This document shows, piece after piece, positions 35,516 through 45,348 of a stretch of 64,000 bases of DNA. Location: positions 1,674,001 through 1,738,000 of the forward strand of contig NZ_CP134779.1 of assembly GCF_031884435.1 (NCBI RefSeq). Reading direction: 5' to 3'. A model generated the notes under the pieces. That model made no database searches and was not told the origin of the DNA. It worked only from the letters and a program-made list of their open reading frames with translations. The position numbers and the translations under genes were made by a program. The DNA comes from Bosea sp. 685 (GTDB lineage Bacteria; Pseudomonadota; Alphaproteobacteria; Rhizobiales; Beijerinckiaceae). How positions within the stretch are numbered: the stretch's first letter is position 1; the number at the start of each line of letters is the position of its first letter.

Positions 35516-36904
35516 TCAGACCGGGGGCGCCTCGCCGCTGCCGATGTCCCAGTAGAGCCCGGCCATCAGCGTCAGGCCCTCGCGAGCGATCGTGACGGGA
35601 AGGTGCTCGTCCGGCGCATGCTGCGAGCAGCCGGGATAGGAATGCGGCACCCAGATCGTGCGCAGGCCAAGCACATCCGCGAAGATGTCGTTGGGCAGCG
35701 AGCCGCCGAGATTGGGCAGGAGGGCCGGCTTCTTGTTGGTGCTCTTGGCGATCGAAGCGAGGGCGAAATCCACCCAGGGGTCTTCCGGGTCGAGCCGGGT
35801 CGCGCCGAAGATCGCCTCGCGCGCCAGCGAGACTTCAACCATCGGGAAGCCGTTGCGCTGCAGGTGGCGGCGCAAGGCCGGCACGATATCGTTCTGGTCG
35901 ATGCCGACGACGAAACGCAGCTGGCAGCGCGCCCAGGCGCTCGGTGGCACGGCGTTGACCGGCGTCTCCGGCACGCCGGATTTCATTGCCAGCACGTCGA
36001 AGGAGCACCAGCCGAAGACCTGCTCGGCCGGGGTCAGGCCGGGCTCGCCCCAGTCGGGGTCGATCGCCGGGCCGTCCGGGCCACCATCGATCTCGCAGCC
36101 GACCAGTGCCTTGCTGACGGCGGCGGGCAACTCCTTGGGCACCCATTCATGGATGCGGATCTGGCCGCTGGGGGAGGTGATCGAGGCGATGGCGTGGGCG
36201 AGCTGGATCGCCGGATCGGAGAGGATACCGCCCCAATTGCCGGAATGGTGGCCGCCTTCGCGCGCGACGATCGAGAGATCGAAGGTGACGCCGCCACGCG
36301 CGCCGAGGAAAACCGTCGGCCGCTCCGCATTGAGGCGCGGCCCGTCGGAGGCGATCAGCACATCGGCCTTGAACAGCTCCTTCTGCTCGCTGCAGAGCTC
36401 GCGCAGGCCGGGAGAGCCCGATTCCTCGCCCATCTCGATCAGGTATTTGACGTTGAAGCCGAGCTTGCCGCGGGTTTCGAGAACGGCGCGCAGGGCGTTG
36501 ATGTTGATGACGTGCTGGCCCTTGTTGTCGACGACACCGCGGCCGTACCAGCGACCGTCCTTCTCGACGAGCCGCCAGGGCGAGAGCCCTTCGCTCCATT
36601 GCGCGTCGAGCCCGCGGATGACGTCGCCATGGCCATAGCCGAGGATCGTCGGCAGGGCCGGGTCCTCGATGCGGGTGGCGAGCAGGAAGGGCCCGCGCGA
36701 CAGCGGGTGGGTCAGCGTCTGGCAGGCGAAGCCGAGCCCTTCCAGCAGCGGGCGCATCTCGGTTTCGAGATATTCCGCGAGGACGGGGGCACGGTCGGGG
36801 TTCTGGCTCTCGGTCGGCATGGCGACGAGGCGGGCGAGATCGCTCTTGAAGCTGCCGGAGTCGAAATAGTCTTGCGCATGCGCGATGGCCTGGGCGCGGG
36901 TCAT
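35516..36904 (-). CDS. M20-family metallopeptidase
   Basis: A 462-residue zinc peptidase of the M20 (ArgE/DapE/CPG2) type. Metal ligands are visible in GYGHGDV (His/Asp), GRGVVDNKGQ (Asp) and EMGEESGSPGLREL (Glu-Glu), with a dimerisation domain in the middle. PHSYPGCSQHAPDEHLP holds the last His ligand. The ATG at 36904 is where the family N-terminus begins; upstream sequence in this frame belongs to the permease gene. Last gene of a minus-strand peptide-transport operon, so it probably hydrolyses the imported peptides or amides. Confidence 0.92.
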   Translation of the reverse strand: MTRAQAIAHAQDYFDSGSFKSDLARLVAMPTESQNPDRAPVLAEYLETEMRPLLEGLGFACQTLTHPLSRGPFLLATRIEDPALPTILGYGHGDVIRGLDAQWSEGLSPWRLVEKDGRWYGRGVVDNKGQHVININALRAVLETRGKLGFNVKYLIEMGEESGSPGLRELCSEQKELFKADVLIASDGPRLNAERPTVFLGARGGVTFDLSIVAREGGHHSGNWGGILSDPAIQLAHAIASITSPSGQIRIHEWVPKELPAAVSKALVGCEIDGGPDGPAIDPDWGEPGLTPAEQVFGWCSFDVLAMKSGVPETPVNAVPPSAWARCQLRFVVGIDQNDIVPALRRHLQRNGFPMVEVSLAREAIFGATRLDPEDPWVDFALASIAKSTNKKPALLPNLGGSLPNDIFADVLGLRTIWVPHSYPGCSQHAPDEHLPVTIAREGLTLMAGLYWDIGSGEAPPV

Positions 36905-36942
36905 GGGTGGTCTCCGTTTAGCGGCAGAAAGGGTCGATGGAA

Positions 36943-37839
36943 TCAAACATTGCGGGGTGGCGAAAGCGCGTCGCGCAGGCCGTCTCCGGCGAGGTTGATC
37001 GCGAAGATCAGCAGCGCCAGCGCAGAGCCCGGCAAGGCGATAAGCCAGAAGCCGAAGAACATGTAGGCCTTCGCCTCGGAGATCATCAAACCCCAGGAGG
37101 GCAGCGGCGGCTGCACGCCGAGGCCGAGGAAAGAGAGCGCGGCTTCCAGCAGGATCGCGCTCGCGGCCTCCAGGGTCGCGACCACGATGAGGTGCGGCAT
37201 GACGTTGGGCAGCACCTCCTTCAGGATGATGCGCAGCGTCGAGGCGCCCGAGGCTTGGGCCGCCGCGATATAGTCGAGCGAGCGCACCTGCTGGGTCGCG
37301 CTGCGCATCACCACGGCAAAGCGGTCCCATTTCAGCAGGCCGAGCACCAGGATCACGACCCAGAGCGAAGAGCCGATGATGGCGACGACGGCGAGCGCGA
37401 CCAGGATCACCGGCATGGCGAGCCGCGTCGTCACCATGAATGTGACGGCAAGGTCGGTGCGGCCGCCGAAATAGCCGGCGAGCAGGCCCATGGTCGCGCC
37501 GATCAACCCCGACAAGATCACCACGCTGATGCCGATTAGCAGCGAGATGCGGGCGCCATAAAGCAGCCGCGAGAGATAGTCGCGGCCGAGCGGGTCGGTG
37601 CCGAGCGGATGGGCCCAGTTGCCCTTGTCGTACCAGAAGGGCGGGATGTTGCGGGCCGTGAGGTTCTGGACATAGGGGTCGTGCGGGGCGAGCACGGGCG
37701 CAAGCACGGCGATTGCGATGAAGCAGGCCAGCAGGCTAAGCCCGATCAGCAGCGTCGTCTGCGAGAGCATGCGCTGCAGCAGGCTCTTGCCCTGGGGCAG
37801 GGCGGTGGGCCGCGGGAGGGCGAGGGGGGCGTCGCTCAT
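36943..37839 (-). CDS. Dipeptide/oligopeptide-type ABC permease (DppC-like)
   Basis: A 298-residue inner-membrane permease of the DppC/OppC type, with one N-terminal span, the characteristic APHDPYVQNL and LGTDPLGRDYLSRLLYGARIS, and then five further spans. The ATPase-contact loop includes AAQASGASTLRIILKEVLPN. It works with the DppB-like permease encoded 18 bp upstream and the binding protein beyond it. Confidence 0.94.
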   Translation of the reverse strand: MSDAPLALPRPTALPQGKSLLQRMLSQTTLLIGLSLLACFIAIAVLAPVLAPHDPYVQNLTARNIPPFWYDKGNWAHPLGTDPLGRDYLSRLLYGARISLLIGISVVILSGLIGATMGLLAGYFGGRTDLAVTFMVTTRLAMPVILVALAVVAIIGSSLWVVILVLGLLKWDRFAVVMRSATQQVRSLDYIAAAQASGASTLRIILKEVLPNVMPHLIVVATLEAASAILLEAALSFLGLGVQPPLPSWGLMISEAKAYMFFGFWLIALPGSALALLIFAINLAGDGLRDALSPPRNV

Positions 37840-37857
37840 CTTGGAATACCCTGCATC

Positions 37858-38814
37858 TCAGGACACCCTGATGCGTGGATCGAGCCAGGCATTGGCGATG
37901 TCGGCCGCGAGCGTCAGCAGAACATAGACCGCCGAGAGCAGCATCACGACCATCTGCATGACCGGGAAGTCCTTGTAGGTGATGCTCTGATAGGCGAGAT
38001 AGCCCAGCCCATCGAGCGCGAAGATCGTCTCGATCACCACCGAGCCGCCGAGCAGGAAGCCGAGCTGCACGGCGGTCAGCGCCACGACCGGCACGAGCGC
38101 GTTGCGCAGCGCATGGGTGAAGACGACCTTGCGCGGCGAGACGCCCTTGGCGCGGGCGGTGCGGATGTAGTCGGCGGAGAGTACCTCGATCATGCCGGCG
38201 CGGATCAGGCGCATGAAAGCCGGCGCCGCGTAGTAGCCGAGCGCGATCGTCGGCATGACGTAGTGCTGCCAGCTCTGCGAGCCGGAGACCGGGAGCCAGC
38301 GCAGCGTGATCGAGAACAGCATGACGAGGCATAAGGCGAAGAAGAAATTTGGCAGGGCCTGGCCGACGACGGCGATGGCGAGCGCGAGCCGGTCGATCCA
38401 GCTATTGGCATAAACCGCCGCCAGTACGCCGAGCGGGATCGAGATCGCCAGCGCGAAGACGAGCGAGCTCAGGCCGAGGATCAGCGTGGCCGGGAGCTTG
38501 GAGAAGACGAGAGCCGCGACATCGGTCTTGAAATAGATCGAGGTGCCGAAATCGCCCTGCAGCGTCCGCCAGAGCCAGTCGAGATACTGGATGATGATGG
38601 GGCGGTTGAGGCCGTAAGTCTCGCGGATCAGGTCGATATCAGCCTGCTGCGCGCCTTCGCCGGCGATCGCGACTGCGACATCGCCGGAGAGGCGCAGCAG
38701 GATGAAAGCCAGCGCCGACACCGTCAGCGCGACGAGAACGGCGAGGCCGAGGCGTTTGAGGATGAAGCCTAGCAAGGGGTGGGTCCCTGCGCTTTGAGAA
38801 TCGTCGGCATGCAA
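37858..38814 (-). CDS. Dipeptide/oligopeptide-type ABC permease (DppB-like)
   Basis: A 318-residue partner permease. It starts with a short polar segment, then FILKRLGLAVLVALTVSALA, GLNRPIIIQYLDWLWRTLQG and, near the C-terminus, the contact loop RTARAKGVSPRKVVFTHALR. These are hallmarks of DppB/OppB proteins. It forms the membrane channel with the DppC-like protein. No ATP-binding subunit gene is present in this operon. Confidence 0.94.
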   Translation of the reverse strand: MHADDSQSAGTHPLLGFILKRLGLAVLVALTVSALAFILLRLSGDVAVAIAGEGAQQADIDLIRETYGLNRPIIIQYLDWLWRTLQGDFGTSIYFKTDVAALVFSKLPATLILGLSSLVFALAISIPLGVLAAVYANSWIDRLALAIAVVGQALPNFFFALCLVMLFSITLRWLPVSGSQSWQHYVMPTIALGYYAAPAFMRLIRAGMIEVLSADYIRTARAKGVSPRKVVFTHALRNALVPVVALTAVQLGFLLGGSVVIETIFALDGLGYLAYQSITYKDFPVMQMVVMLLSAVYVLLTLAADIANAWLDPRIRVS

Positions 38815-38833
38815 ACTCCTTCCGACGCGAGAC

Positions 38834-38916
38834 CGTCATTGCAAGGAGCGCAGCGACGACGCAATCCAGGGGCCGCGCGCGACCTTCTGGATTGCTTCGC
38901 TACGCTTGCAATGACG
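38834..38916. repeat. Palindromic intergenic repeat, family D
   Basis: CGTCATTGCAAG...CTTGCAATGACG arms with inner GCAATCCAG/CTGGATTGC arms, total 83 bp. A second member lies at 43056-43139. It sits between the binding-protein and DppB-like genes and may lower expression of the downstream permeases. Confidence 0.85.
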
Positions 38917-38942
38917 GCGAGAGGTTGGGGGCTGGGTCGAGC

Positions 38943-40469
38943 TTACTTCCAGCCCATTTCCCAGAACCGCACCATCTCGTCGGGATAGGCCTTGAAGCCG
39001 AGATCCTTGCTGGCGACGTAGTAGACCGGCAGCGAGTAGAGCGGCACGGCATAGGCCTTGTCGGCGATGATCTTCAGCGCTTCCTGATAGGCCGCCTTGC
39101 GGATATCGGGCGCGACCGAGTTGTTGCCCTTGTTGAGCAGGTCGCGAACGGTTGCGTCCTTGGTGATGTCCTCGGTGCGGAAGGCGAAATAGTTCGGCGT
39201 GTTGGCCGAGACGTCGTTGACCGAGAAGGAACCCCAGGTCTGGTGGGTCAGGTTGGCCTTGTTGGTGCTGATGACCTCGCGCATCGCGGCATATTGCAGG
39301 AAGCGCAGATTGGTCTTGATGCCGACCTGCTGGAGATAGCCGATCAGCGCCTCGGTCTGGTTGCGCTCGCGATAGGCGACGATATCGAGCGTCAGGTCCT
39401 TGACGCCGGCCTCGGCGAGCAGGGCCTTGGCCTTGGCGGGATCATAGGGGTAGCGCGCCGCGCCTTCGTCGGTGCAGCCGAACTGCGAGGGGAAGCAGAT
39501 CGTGTTGAGGACGCGCGAGCCCTCGCCAACGATGTTCTTGACCATCGCCTCGCGGTCGATGGCGTGGTTGATCGCCTTGCGGACGCGCTCGTCCTTCAGC
39601 GCCGGAGCCGGTGTGTTCTCCAGCGAATTGATCTGCATGAAGACGATGCGCATCGTCTCGCCGGAGACGACCTGCAGCGTCGGCACGGCCTTGAGCTGGT
39701 CGGCCTGGTCCTTGGGGACATGCATGATCAGGTCGACGCCGCCCGACAGCGCCTCGGCCATCTGGGTCTGGCGATCAGGGATGAAGCGGATCTCGATCTT
39801 GCCGATCTTGCCGGACTTCTTCGGCGAATCCTTGAAGTAGTCCTTGTTGGCTTCGAGCGTGATCGACTTGCCCGGCACGTAATTGGTGACTTTGTAGGGG
39901 CCCGAGCCGACCGGCTTCTCGTTCTGGCCCTTGGGGCCGACCTTCTCGTAATAGGTGTTGGGATGGATCACGACCGGTCCGGCGAGATATTCGATTGCGG
40001 CTGGGAAGATCTCCTTGGTCGTGACGCGGACCCTGTATTTGTCGAGCTTCTCGGCCTTCTCGATCCAGTTGACGTTGCCTTGGGTGACGACCTTGTTCTC
40101 GGGCTTGGCGATGAAGTTCAGCGTGTAGACGACGTCGTCGGCATCGAACTCCTCGCCATTGTGAAACTTGACGCCCTCGCGCAAATCGAACTCGATCGTC
40201 TTGTCGTCGACCTGCTTCCAGCTCTTGGCGAGCTGGCCCTTGTACTCGTTGGTGTCGGGGTCGCGGTAGATCAGCGTGTCCCAGACATTGGCGCCGATGA
40301 TCACGCCGATACGGACATTGTTGAAGAACGGATCGACGTTCTCGGGCGCCTGATCATAGGCGAAGCGGACGGTGTTGGCGGCCTTCTGGGCGAGTGCGGG
40401 GCTGGACACCGTCGCCACAAGCGCGGTCGAAGCCAGCATCAGCGCGCAAGCCTTGGCTATCAATGTCAT
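38943..40469 (-). CDS. ABC transporter substrate-binding protein, SBP_bac_5 (dipeptide) type
   Basis: A 508-residue periplasmic peptide-binding protein. Signal peptide about 1-29 ([20 protein letters not shown]). The mature part has the family region [20 protein letters not shown] and the ligand-site region [20 protein letters not shown]. Both permease genes and the M20 peptidase follow on the same strand. The ATG at 40469 is chosen for the signal peptide and an upstream GAGGGGA; the longer frame has no better start. Ligand unknown within peptides, opines and glutathione-like compounds. Confidence 0.94.
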   Translation of the reverse strand: MTLIAKACALMLASTALVATVSSPALAQKAANTVRFAYDQAPENVDPFFNNVRIGVIIGANVWDTLIYRDPDTNEYKGQLAKSWKQVDDKTIEFDLREGVKFHNGEEFDADDVVYTLNFIAKPENKVVTQGNVNWIEKAEKLDKYRVRVTTKEIFPAAIEYLAGPVVIHPNTYYEKVGPKGQNEKPVGSGPYKVTNYVPGKSITLEANKDYFKDSPKKSGKIGKIEIRFIPDRQTQMAEALSGGVDLIMHVPKDQADQLKAVPTLQVVSGETMRIVFMQINSLENTPAPALKDERVRKAINHAIDREAMVKNIVGEGSRVLNTICFPSQFGCTDEGAARYPYDPAKAKALLAEAGVKDLTLDIVAYRERNQTEALIGYLQQVGIKTNLRFLQYAAMREVISTNKANLTHQTWGSFSVNDVSANTPNYFAFRTEDITKDATVRDLLNKGNNSVAPDIRKAAYQEALKIIADKAYAVPLYSLPVYYVASKDLGFKAYPDEMVRFWEMGWK

Positions 40470-40526
40470 TCTTCGGTCCCCTCGAAGCGGTTTGCGGCGT
40501 CGCGGCTTTGCCGTCGCTGCCGTTCC

Positions 40527-40542
40527 TTTGTGCGGAAACAAA
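40527..40542. promoter_or_regulatory. Candidate LysR-type binding site
   Basis: TTTGT-GCGGAA-ACAAA, an interrupted palindrome of T-N11-A shape, in the 158-bp divergent region between the binding-protein and lysR genes. Placement and form suit a LysR regulator; binding is inferred. Confidence 0.45.
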
Positions 40543-40627
40543 TCTGCCCAAGGATTGCGCTTGCCGCCATAAGAATGAATCGAACGGATCGTTGCCGTTT
40601 GGGCATGGGACGGCTACAGGCGTTCCC

Positions 40628-41596
40628 ATGCAGTCATCAGCCCTGCGATATTTCCTCGAGGTGGCGCGGACCGGCTCGGTCAGCGCGGCGGCCCAGCGCC
40701 TGCGCGTAGCGGCGTCGGCGGTCAGCCGGCAGGTCTCCAATCTCGAGAAGGAGCTCGACGCGCTGCTGTTCGAGCGGCGCGCGCGCGGCATGATCCTGAC
40801 CCAGGCCGGAGAGACGCTGGCCGCCTATGCGCAGCGCCTGGCGCTGGAGAGCGAGCAGGTCGTCAGCGAAATCCGCGAACTCAACAGCGCCGACAAGGGG
40901 CTGATCCGGCTCGGCGTCACTGAGGGCCTGGCGATCAGCTTCATTCCCGAGATGATCCACGCCTTCCGCAAGCGGCATACGGAGGTCGCTTTCGACGTCA
41001 AGGTGATGTCGCCGCTGGTGGTGACGGAACAGGTGCGGATGGGCTCGGTCGATATCGGTGCGACCTTCGTGCTGACCTCCGAGCGCGGCATCACGACCCA
41101 TTGGCAGCGCGCGGTCCCGACCTATGCCTATGTCGCCTCGAACCACCCGCTGCTGGCGCGGGCGCCGGTCAGCATGGAGGAGGTCTTCGCCTATCCGATC
41201 GCGATGCTCGATGGCGAGGCGACGGTGCGCAAGGTCATGGACATTCATTGCGCGGCGCGGGGACTGACGCTGGACCCGGTACTGACCTCGACCAATGTCA
41301 CCAGCGTGCTGCATTTCTGCCGGCTCGGTGGGGCGATAACCTTCGCCAGCAGCATTGCCTTCGGGGCTTCGGAACGCGACGGCTCGCTCGTCGCATTGCC
41401 ATTGAAGGATGCCGAGATGCCCTCGCGCAGCCTGCAATTGCAAACCATGTCGGGCCGTGTCCTGCCGCGGCTGGTGACGAATTTCCTGGCGCTCCTGGCG
41501 CAGGAGCTGGAGAGCGTCGACAGGCTTACGCCGGCGGCGGGGCGAGGCTCGGGGCTTGCGGCGCCCGCCATGGGCATGGCAACGCAGACGGCATGA
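40628..41596 (+). CDS. LysR-family transcriptional regulator
   Basis: A 322-residue regulator. The N-terminal winged HTH (about 1-60) reads [20 protein letters not shown] then [20 protein letters not shown]; the C-terminal periplasmic-binding-like effector domain covers about 88-300. Divergent from the peptide-transport operon, which is the classical arrangement for a regulator of that operon. Its stop overlaps the start of the helicase gene (ATGA), an unexpected coupling. Confidence 0.93.
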   Translation: MQSSALRYFLEVARTGSVSAAAQRLRVAASAVSRQVSNLEKELDALLFERRARGMILTQAGETLAAYAQRLALESEQVVSEIRELNSADKGLIRLGVTEGLAISFIPEMIHAFRKRHTEVAFDVKVMSPLVVTEQVRMGSVDIGATFVLTSERGITTHWQRAVPTYAYVASNHPLLARAPVSMEEVFAYPIAMLDGEATVRKVMDIHCAARGLTLDPVLTSTNVTSVLHFCRLGGAITFASSIAFGASERDGSLVALPLKDAEMPSRSLQLQTMSGRVLPRLVTNFLALLAQELESVDRLTPAAGRGSGLAAPAMGMATQTA

Positions 41597-43032
41597 CTTC
41601 AATCTCCGGGACGCAGGCCGACGGCGCCGCCCTGATGGTACCGCACGCCCATCAGATCGTGGCGCGCGACGCTATTCTCGCGGCGCGCGCCAAGGGCGCG
41701 CCTGGCTTCCTGCTCGGCGACCTGACCGGGCTCGGCAAGACGCTGTCGGCCTGGCTCGCGCTCTCGGCGATGCCGGAGGATGACATATTGGTGATCTGCC
41801 CGAAGGGGGCGATCCCGCAATGGCGGCGGACGATGGCGCTCTCGGGCCTGCCGGCGAAACGCGTCACGCTGATGAATTTCGAGCGGACGAAGTCGCTGTT
41901 GGCAGCCCCGGCCGACAGCAAGAAGCGCTCGACCCGGGCGAAGAACAACGAGCTCGCCAAGCATGGTGCGCCCAAGCGCGTCTGGCCGCTCGTCGTGATC
42001 GACGAGGCCCACCGCATCCGCAACCCGAATTCGCAGCAGGGGCTGGTCTGCCGGCAGATGGCGGCGGCCGCGCGCTTCACGATCTATATGAGCGCCACCG
42101 CCGGCCAGTCGCCGCATGAGCTCTCCTATCTCGGGCCACTGCTGGCGCGCGCGGCGGGCATGCCGAGCGCCGATCTCGACGGGTTTCGCGTGCTGATGAA
42201 GCAACTCAAGATGGGCAGGGCGAAAGGGCGCTGGAAGAACTGGAGCTGGGAGCCCAACGAGGCCGATCGCAAGGTGATGGCGGCCTTGCTCTATCGCAGC
42301 GAGCGCGCCATCGGCCTGCGCCGCCGGCCCGAAGAGATCGCGGGCTGGCCGGAGGTGCAGCGTGAGCTTGCGCCGGTGGCGTTGGATAGCGCGGCGCGCA
42401 AGCTCTATGACGCGACCTGGCGCGAATTCCGGCGCGAATTGGGGCTGGCCGGGGGGAGCACGCGCAAGCCGCAGGGCTGGGCGGCCGATCTGCGCTTCCG
42501 CCAGAAGGCGAGCCTGCTGCGGATTCCGGGAACGGTCGATTTCTGCGACGATCTGCTTGGCAATGACGAGCAGGTCGCGGTGTCGGTCGCTTTCCTCGAG
42601 ACCAGCGCCATGCTGGCCGAGTCCTTGCGCGGGCGCGGCTGGACGGTCGGAGAGATCAATGGCGAGCGCTCCGGCGCGGTCAATGAAGAGACGAGGCTTT
42701 CCTTCCAGACCGGCCGGCTCGATGCGGTGATCTTCACCGTGACGGAATCGATCTCGCTGCATCGCGGCGAGATGCCGGGCGGCGAGCGCGAGCGTTCGCT
42801 GGTGATCCATGACATGCGCCACTCGGCGATCCAGCTCCAGCAGATCGAGGGGCGCTGCCACCGTGACGGCCAGCATGCGACGATCTTCTATGCCTATGCC
42901 GAGGACACGGTCGAGGAGGCGGTCGCCGGCACCGTGATCGCGCGTATGGCGGCAATGGAGGGGCTGGCAGGCGACGATACGCGCATGCTGGAGGCGATTG
43001 CGGGCATCGTCGAAGCGCGGGCGGCCGCGTAG
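41593..43032 (+). CDS. Small SNF2/DEAD-superfamily helicase-like ATPase
   Basis: A 479-residue superfamily 2 protein. Motif I is GDLTGLGKT (42-50), motif II DEAH within [11 protein letters not shown] (137-140), motif III SATAGQS, and motif [14 protein letters not shown] (about 416-427), which is the SNF2 form of the arginine-finger motif. It is about half the length of housekeeping RapA-type proteins and resembles compact phage or prophage SNF2 helicases. No phage genes are nearby. The start is set by the ATGA overlap with lysR. Role unknown: DNA translocation or remodelling is likely. Confidence 0.82.
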   Translation: MTSISGTQADGAALMVPHAHQIVARDAILAARAKGAPGFLLGDLTGLGKTLSAWLALSAMPEDDILVICPKGAIPQWRRTMALSGLPAKRVTLMNFERTKSLLAAPADSKKRSTRAKNNELAKHGAPKRVWPLVVIDEAHRIRNPNSQQGLVCRQMAAAARFTIYMSATAGQSPHELSYLGPLLARAAGMPSADLDGFRVLMKQLKMGRAKGRWKNWSWEPNEADRKVMAALLYRSERAIGLRRRPEEIAGWPEVQRELAPVALDSAARKLYDATWREFRRELGLAGGSTRKPQGWAADLRFRQKASLLRIPGTVDFCDDLLGNDEQVAVSVAFLETSAMLAESLRGRGWTVGEINGERSGAVNEETRLSFQTGRLDAVIFTVTESISLHRGEMPGGERERSLVIHDMRHSAIQLQQIEGRCHRDGQHATIFYAYAEDTVEEAVAGTVIARMAAMEGLAGDDTRMLEAIAGIVEARAAA

Positions 43033-43055
43033 CTGCGGCTGCCGAGCGCCTCACT

Positions 43056-43139
43056 GTCATTGCGAGGAGCGAAAGCGACGAAGCAATCCAAAGGGACTAC
43101 GCGAGACTCCTGGATTGCTTCGCTTACGCTCGCAATGAC
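43056..43139. repeat. Palindromic intergenic repeat, family D
   Basis: GTCATTGCGAGGAGCGAA...TTACGCTCGCAATGAC arms with inner GCAATCCA/TGGATTGC arms; same design as 38834-38916. It lies between the convergent helicase and malQ genes. Confidence 0.85.
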
Positions 43140-43149
43140 GGATAGTGCG

Positions 43150-45213
43150 TCATGCTTCCTCGCGCGGCAGGCCGAGATGGCGCAGCCTTGCCTGCACGGT
43201 TGCATCGTCCAGCAACTGCCCTGCCTCGCCATCCAGCCGATGCCGCCAGTTCGGTTTCTCCGTCGTCGTGCCCGGCACGTTGGGCTGCGTCCTGATGCCG
43301 AGCGCGTCCTCGATCGGCAGCATTTTCAACGTGCAAGGCGTCCGGGCGATGTAGCGGATCGCAGCGTCGACCACCGGGTCTGTGTCGTCGGGACCGGGTC
43401 GCTCGCCCTCGACCAGCCCGGCATTCTGGAAGGCGCCCCAGAGCACGCCGCGATCCCAGGCGCGCAGATTGTCCTGGTCGATGCCGTCGTCGCTGGGGTC
43501 GATATCGGTTCCGGCCCACCAGCCGGCGGTCGGCGGCAGGTCATGGGTCGTGGTCAGGGCGACCGCACCGGCATCCCATTGTTCCGGCGGCACATAGCTG
43601 TGCTCAGTCTTCTCGAAGCGCAGCACGCGCAGGCCGGCAACGCCCTGCGCGCGCAGATCGTCGCGAAAGCCGTTCGGGAGCGTGCCGAGATCCTCGCCGA
43701 TGACGATCGCGCTGTGCCGCCAGGATTCGAGCGCGATCAGGCGAAACAGTGTCTCCGAGGGGAAGCTGACATAGGCGCCGTCAAGCGCACCCGCGCCTTC
43801 GGGGATCAGCCAGAGCCTGCTCATGCCCATGACATGGTCGATCCGGATGCCGCCGACATAGCGCAGGCTCGCGCGCAGCGTCTCGATGAAGGGCGCAAAG
43901 CCTGATGCAGCGAGGCCGCGCGGCGAGAAGGTGGTCAGGGCCCAGTTCTGCCCCTCCGCCGCATAATAGTCGGGCGGTGCGCCGATGCTGAGGCCGCCCA
44001 ACACCTCATGCTGGCGGCTCCAGGCGTGGCTGCCGGAGCCGTCCATGCCGATGGCGAGATCGGCGATGAGCCCGACATTCATGCCGTTCTCGCGGCAGAC
44101 CCGCTGAGCCTCGCCATAGGAACGGCCCGTCAGCCATTGCAGGAAGATCTGATAGGCGACCTCGTCCTGATGCTCGGCGGCGAAGGCAGCGACTTCGGGG
44201 CTGTCGGGATCGCGATAGGCCAGCCGCCAGTCGCGCCAGTTCCTGAGGCCCGGATCGCGGCGCAGCTCAGCCGTGTGCAAGACCTCGAAGACGGCATGGG
44301 CCTTCAGAAGTGGCGAGGCCTCAGCCAGATGGCGTTCGAAATCGGCTCGCGGAGCCTCGGCAGCGCAGGCGGGATCGTGCAGGGCATCGAACAGCGCACG
44401 CAGCAGCGTCCAACGCTGCGCAGTCGCGGCAAGCCAGTCGACCTGGGGCAGGGATCCAAGCTTCGCCATCTCGTCGGCGAGGCCGAGCTTCGCGATCACA
44501 TCCTGGATCAGCTCGCCTGGAAGCACGGCCGCAGGGTCGGCGTGAAGCGGATTGTAGAACAGGCGCGTGGAGGGTGAGTAGGGGCTGAAGAGAGCGGGTT
44601 CGGCTCCATAAAGCGAATGGACCGGACTGATCGCCAACGCATCGGCTCCCCGCCTGGCGGCGCTGCGGCCCAAGGCCGCGACGCCGGCGAAGTTGCCGAT
44701 GCCGCCATCGCCGGCTGTTCGCAGCGAATAGGTCTGCGCCGCCAGCCCCCAGCCGGGGGCGCCCGCATTAAGGTCGGCGAAGGTGATACAGCGCTCGGGG
44801 GCGGTCGCAATTGAGAAATCGCCCTCCGAGGTCCGGACGATATGATAGCCGGGCTCGGCGAAGGCCGGCAGGGTCAAAGCGCCGTCATAGCCCTCCTCGG
44901 AGGTCACGACGCGATGCGCGCCGCCTTCCAGCACGATCTCGACCGTCGTCCCGCCGGGTGCGCTCAGTGGCAAGCTGACCGGCTGGCCGACACGCGCCGT
45001 GGTGAAGCGCGAGGTTGCTGCCGCATTCACGCCGCTCTCCAGCATCGAGAGCGAGTTGCGCAGGGTTGAATCGCTATCGGCCGGCAGGCCAAGCGCCGAC
45101 AGGATGGCGCGCAGGCTCTCGGGTGTAACCGCGCGCTCCGCCCCGGTCTGGTCTGTCCAATGCGGCGCGACGCCGGCCTTGGCCGCAAGCTGGCGCAGGG
45201 TTTCGTCGCTCAT
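43150..45213 (-). CDS. malQ: 4-alpha-glucanotransferase (amylomaltase)
   Basis: Transfers maltodextrin segments between chains and releases glucose; GH77. 687 residues, matching the long bacterial form. The N-terminal extension (about 1-140) precedes the catalytic barrel; GIRIDHVMGMSRLWLIPEG carries the nucleophile Asp, VIGEDLGTLP the acid Glu, and TTHDLPPTAGWW the third catalytic Asp. It works with the glycogen genes that follow, handling short glucans released by debranching. A palindromic repeat separates it from glgB. Confidence 0.95.
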   Translation of the reverse strand: MSDETLRQLAAKAGVAPHWTDQTGAERAVTPESLRAILSALGLPADSDSTLRNSLSMLESGVNAAATSRFTTARVGQPVSLPLSAPGGTTVEIVLEGGAHRVVTSEEGYDGALTLPAFAEPGYHIVRTSEGDFSIATAPERCITFADLNAGAPGWGLAAQTYSLRTAGDGGIGNFAGVAALGRSAARRGADALAISPVHSLYGAEPALFSPYSPSTRLFYNPLHADPAAVLPGELIQDVIAKLGLADEMAKLGSLPQVDWLAATAQRWTLLRALFDALHDPACAAEAPRADFERHLAEASPLLKAHAVFEVLHTAELRRDPGLRNWRDWRLAYRDPDSPEVAAFAAEHQDEVAYQIFLQWLTGRSYGEAQRVCRENGMNVGLIADLAIGMDGSGSHAWSRQHEVLGGLSIGAPPDYYAAEGQNWALTTFSPRGLAASGFAPFIETLRASLRYVGGIRIDHVMGMSRLWLIPEGAGALDGAYVSFPSETLFRLIALESWRHSAIVIGEDLGTLPNGFRDDLRAQGVAGLRVLRFEKTEHSYVPPEQWDAGAVALTTTHDLPPTAGWWAGTDIDPSDDGIDQDNLRAWDRGVLWGAFQNAGLVEGERPGPDDTDPVVDAAIRYIARTPCTLKMLPIEDALGIRTQPNVPGTTTEKPNWRHRLDGEAGQLLDDATVQARLRHLGLPREEA

Positions 45214-45281
45214 CGAAGTCTCCGCGGGCGAGTTGTCACGGCGTTAGGCTTTTGACCCTGCCGCTTATCCTCATAATTGCA

Positions 45282-45319
45282 CCGTCATCCCGGACCCGAG
45301 GGTTCGTCCGGGATGACGG
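45282..45319. repeat. Perfect-arm hairpin repeat between glgB and malQ
   Basis: CCGTCATCCCGGAC/GTCCGGGATGACGG, 14-bp perfect arms with a 10-nt loop. It may end or stabilise glgB message on the minus strand. A degenerate relative occurs near 51955-52035. Confidence 0.8.
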
Positions 45320-45348
45320 CGCTGTGTTTGGAAGGCTAAGCATCATCC

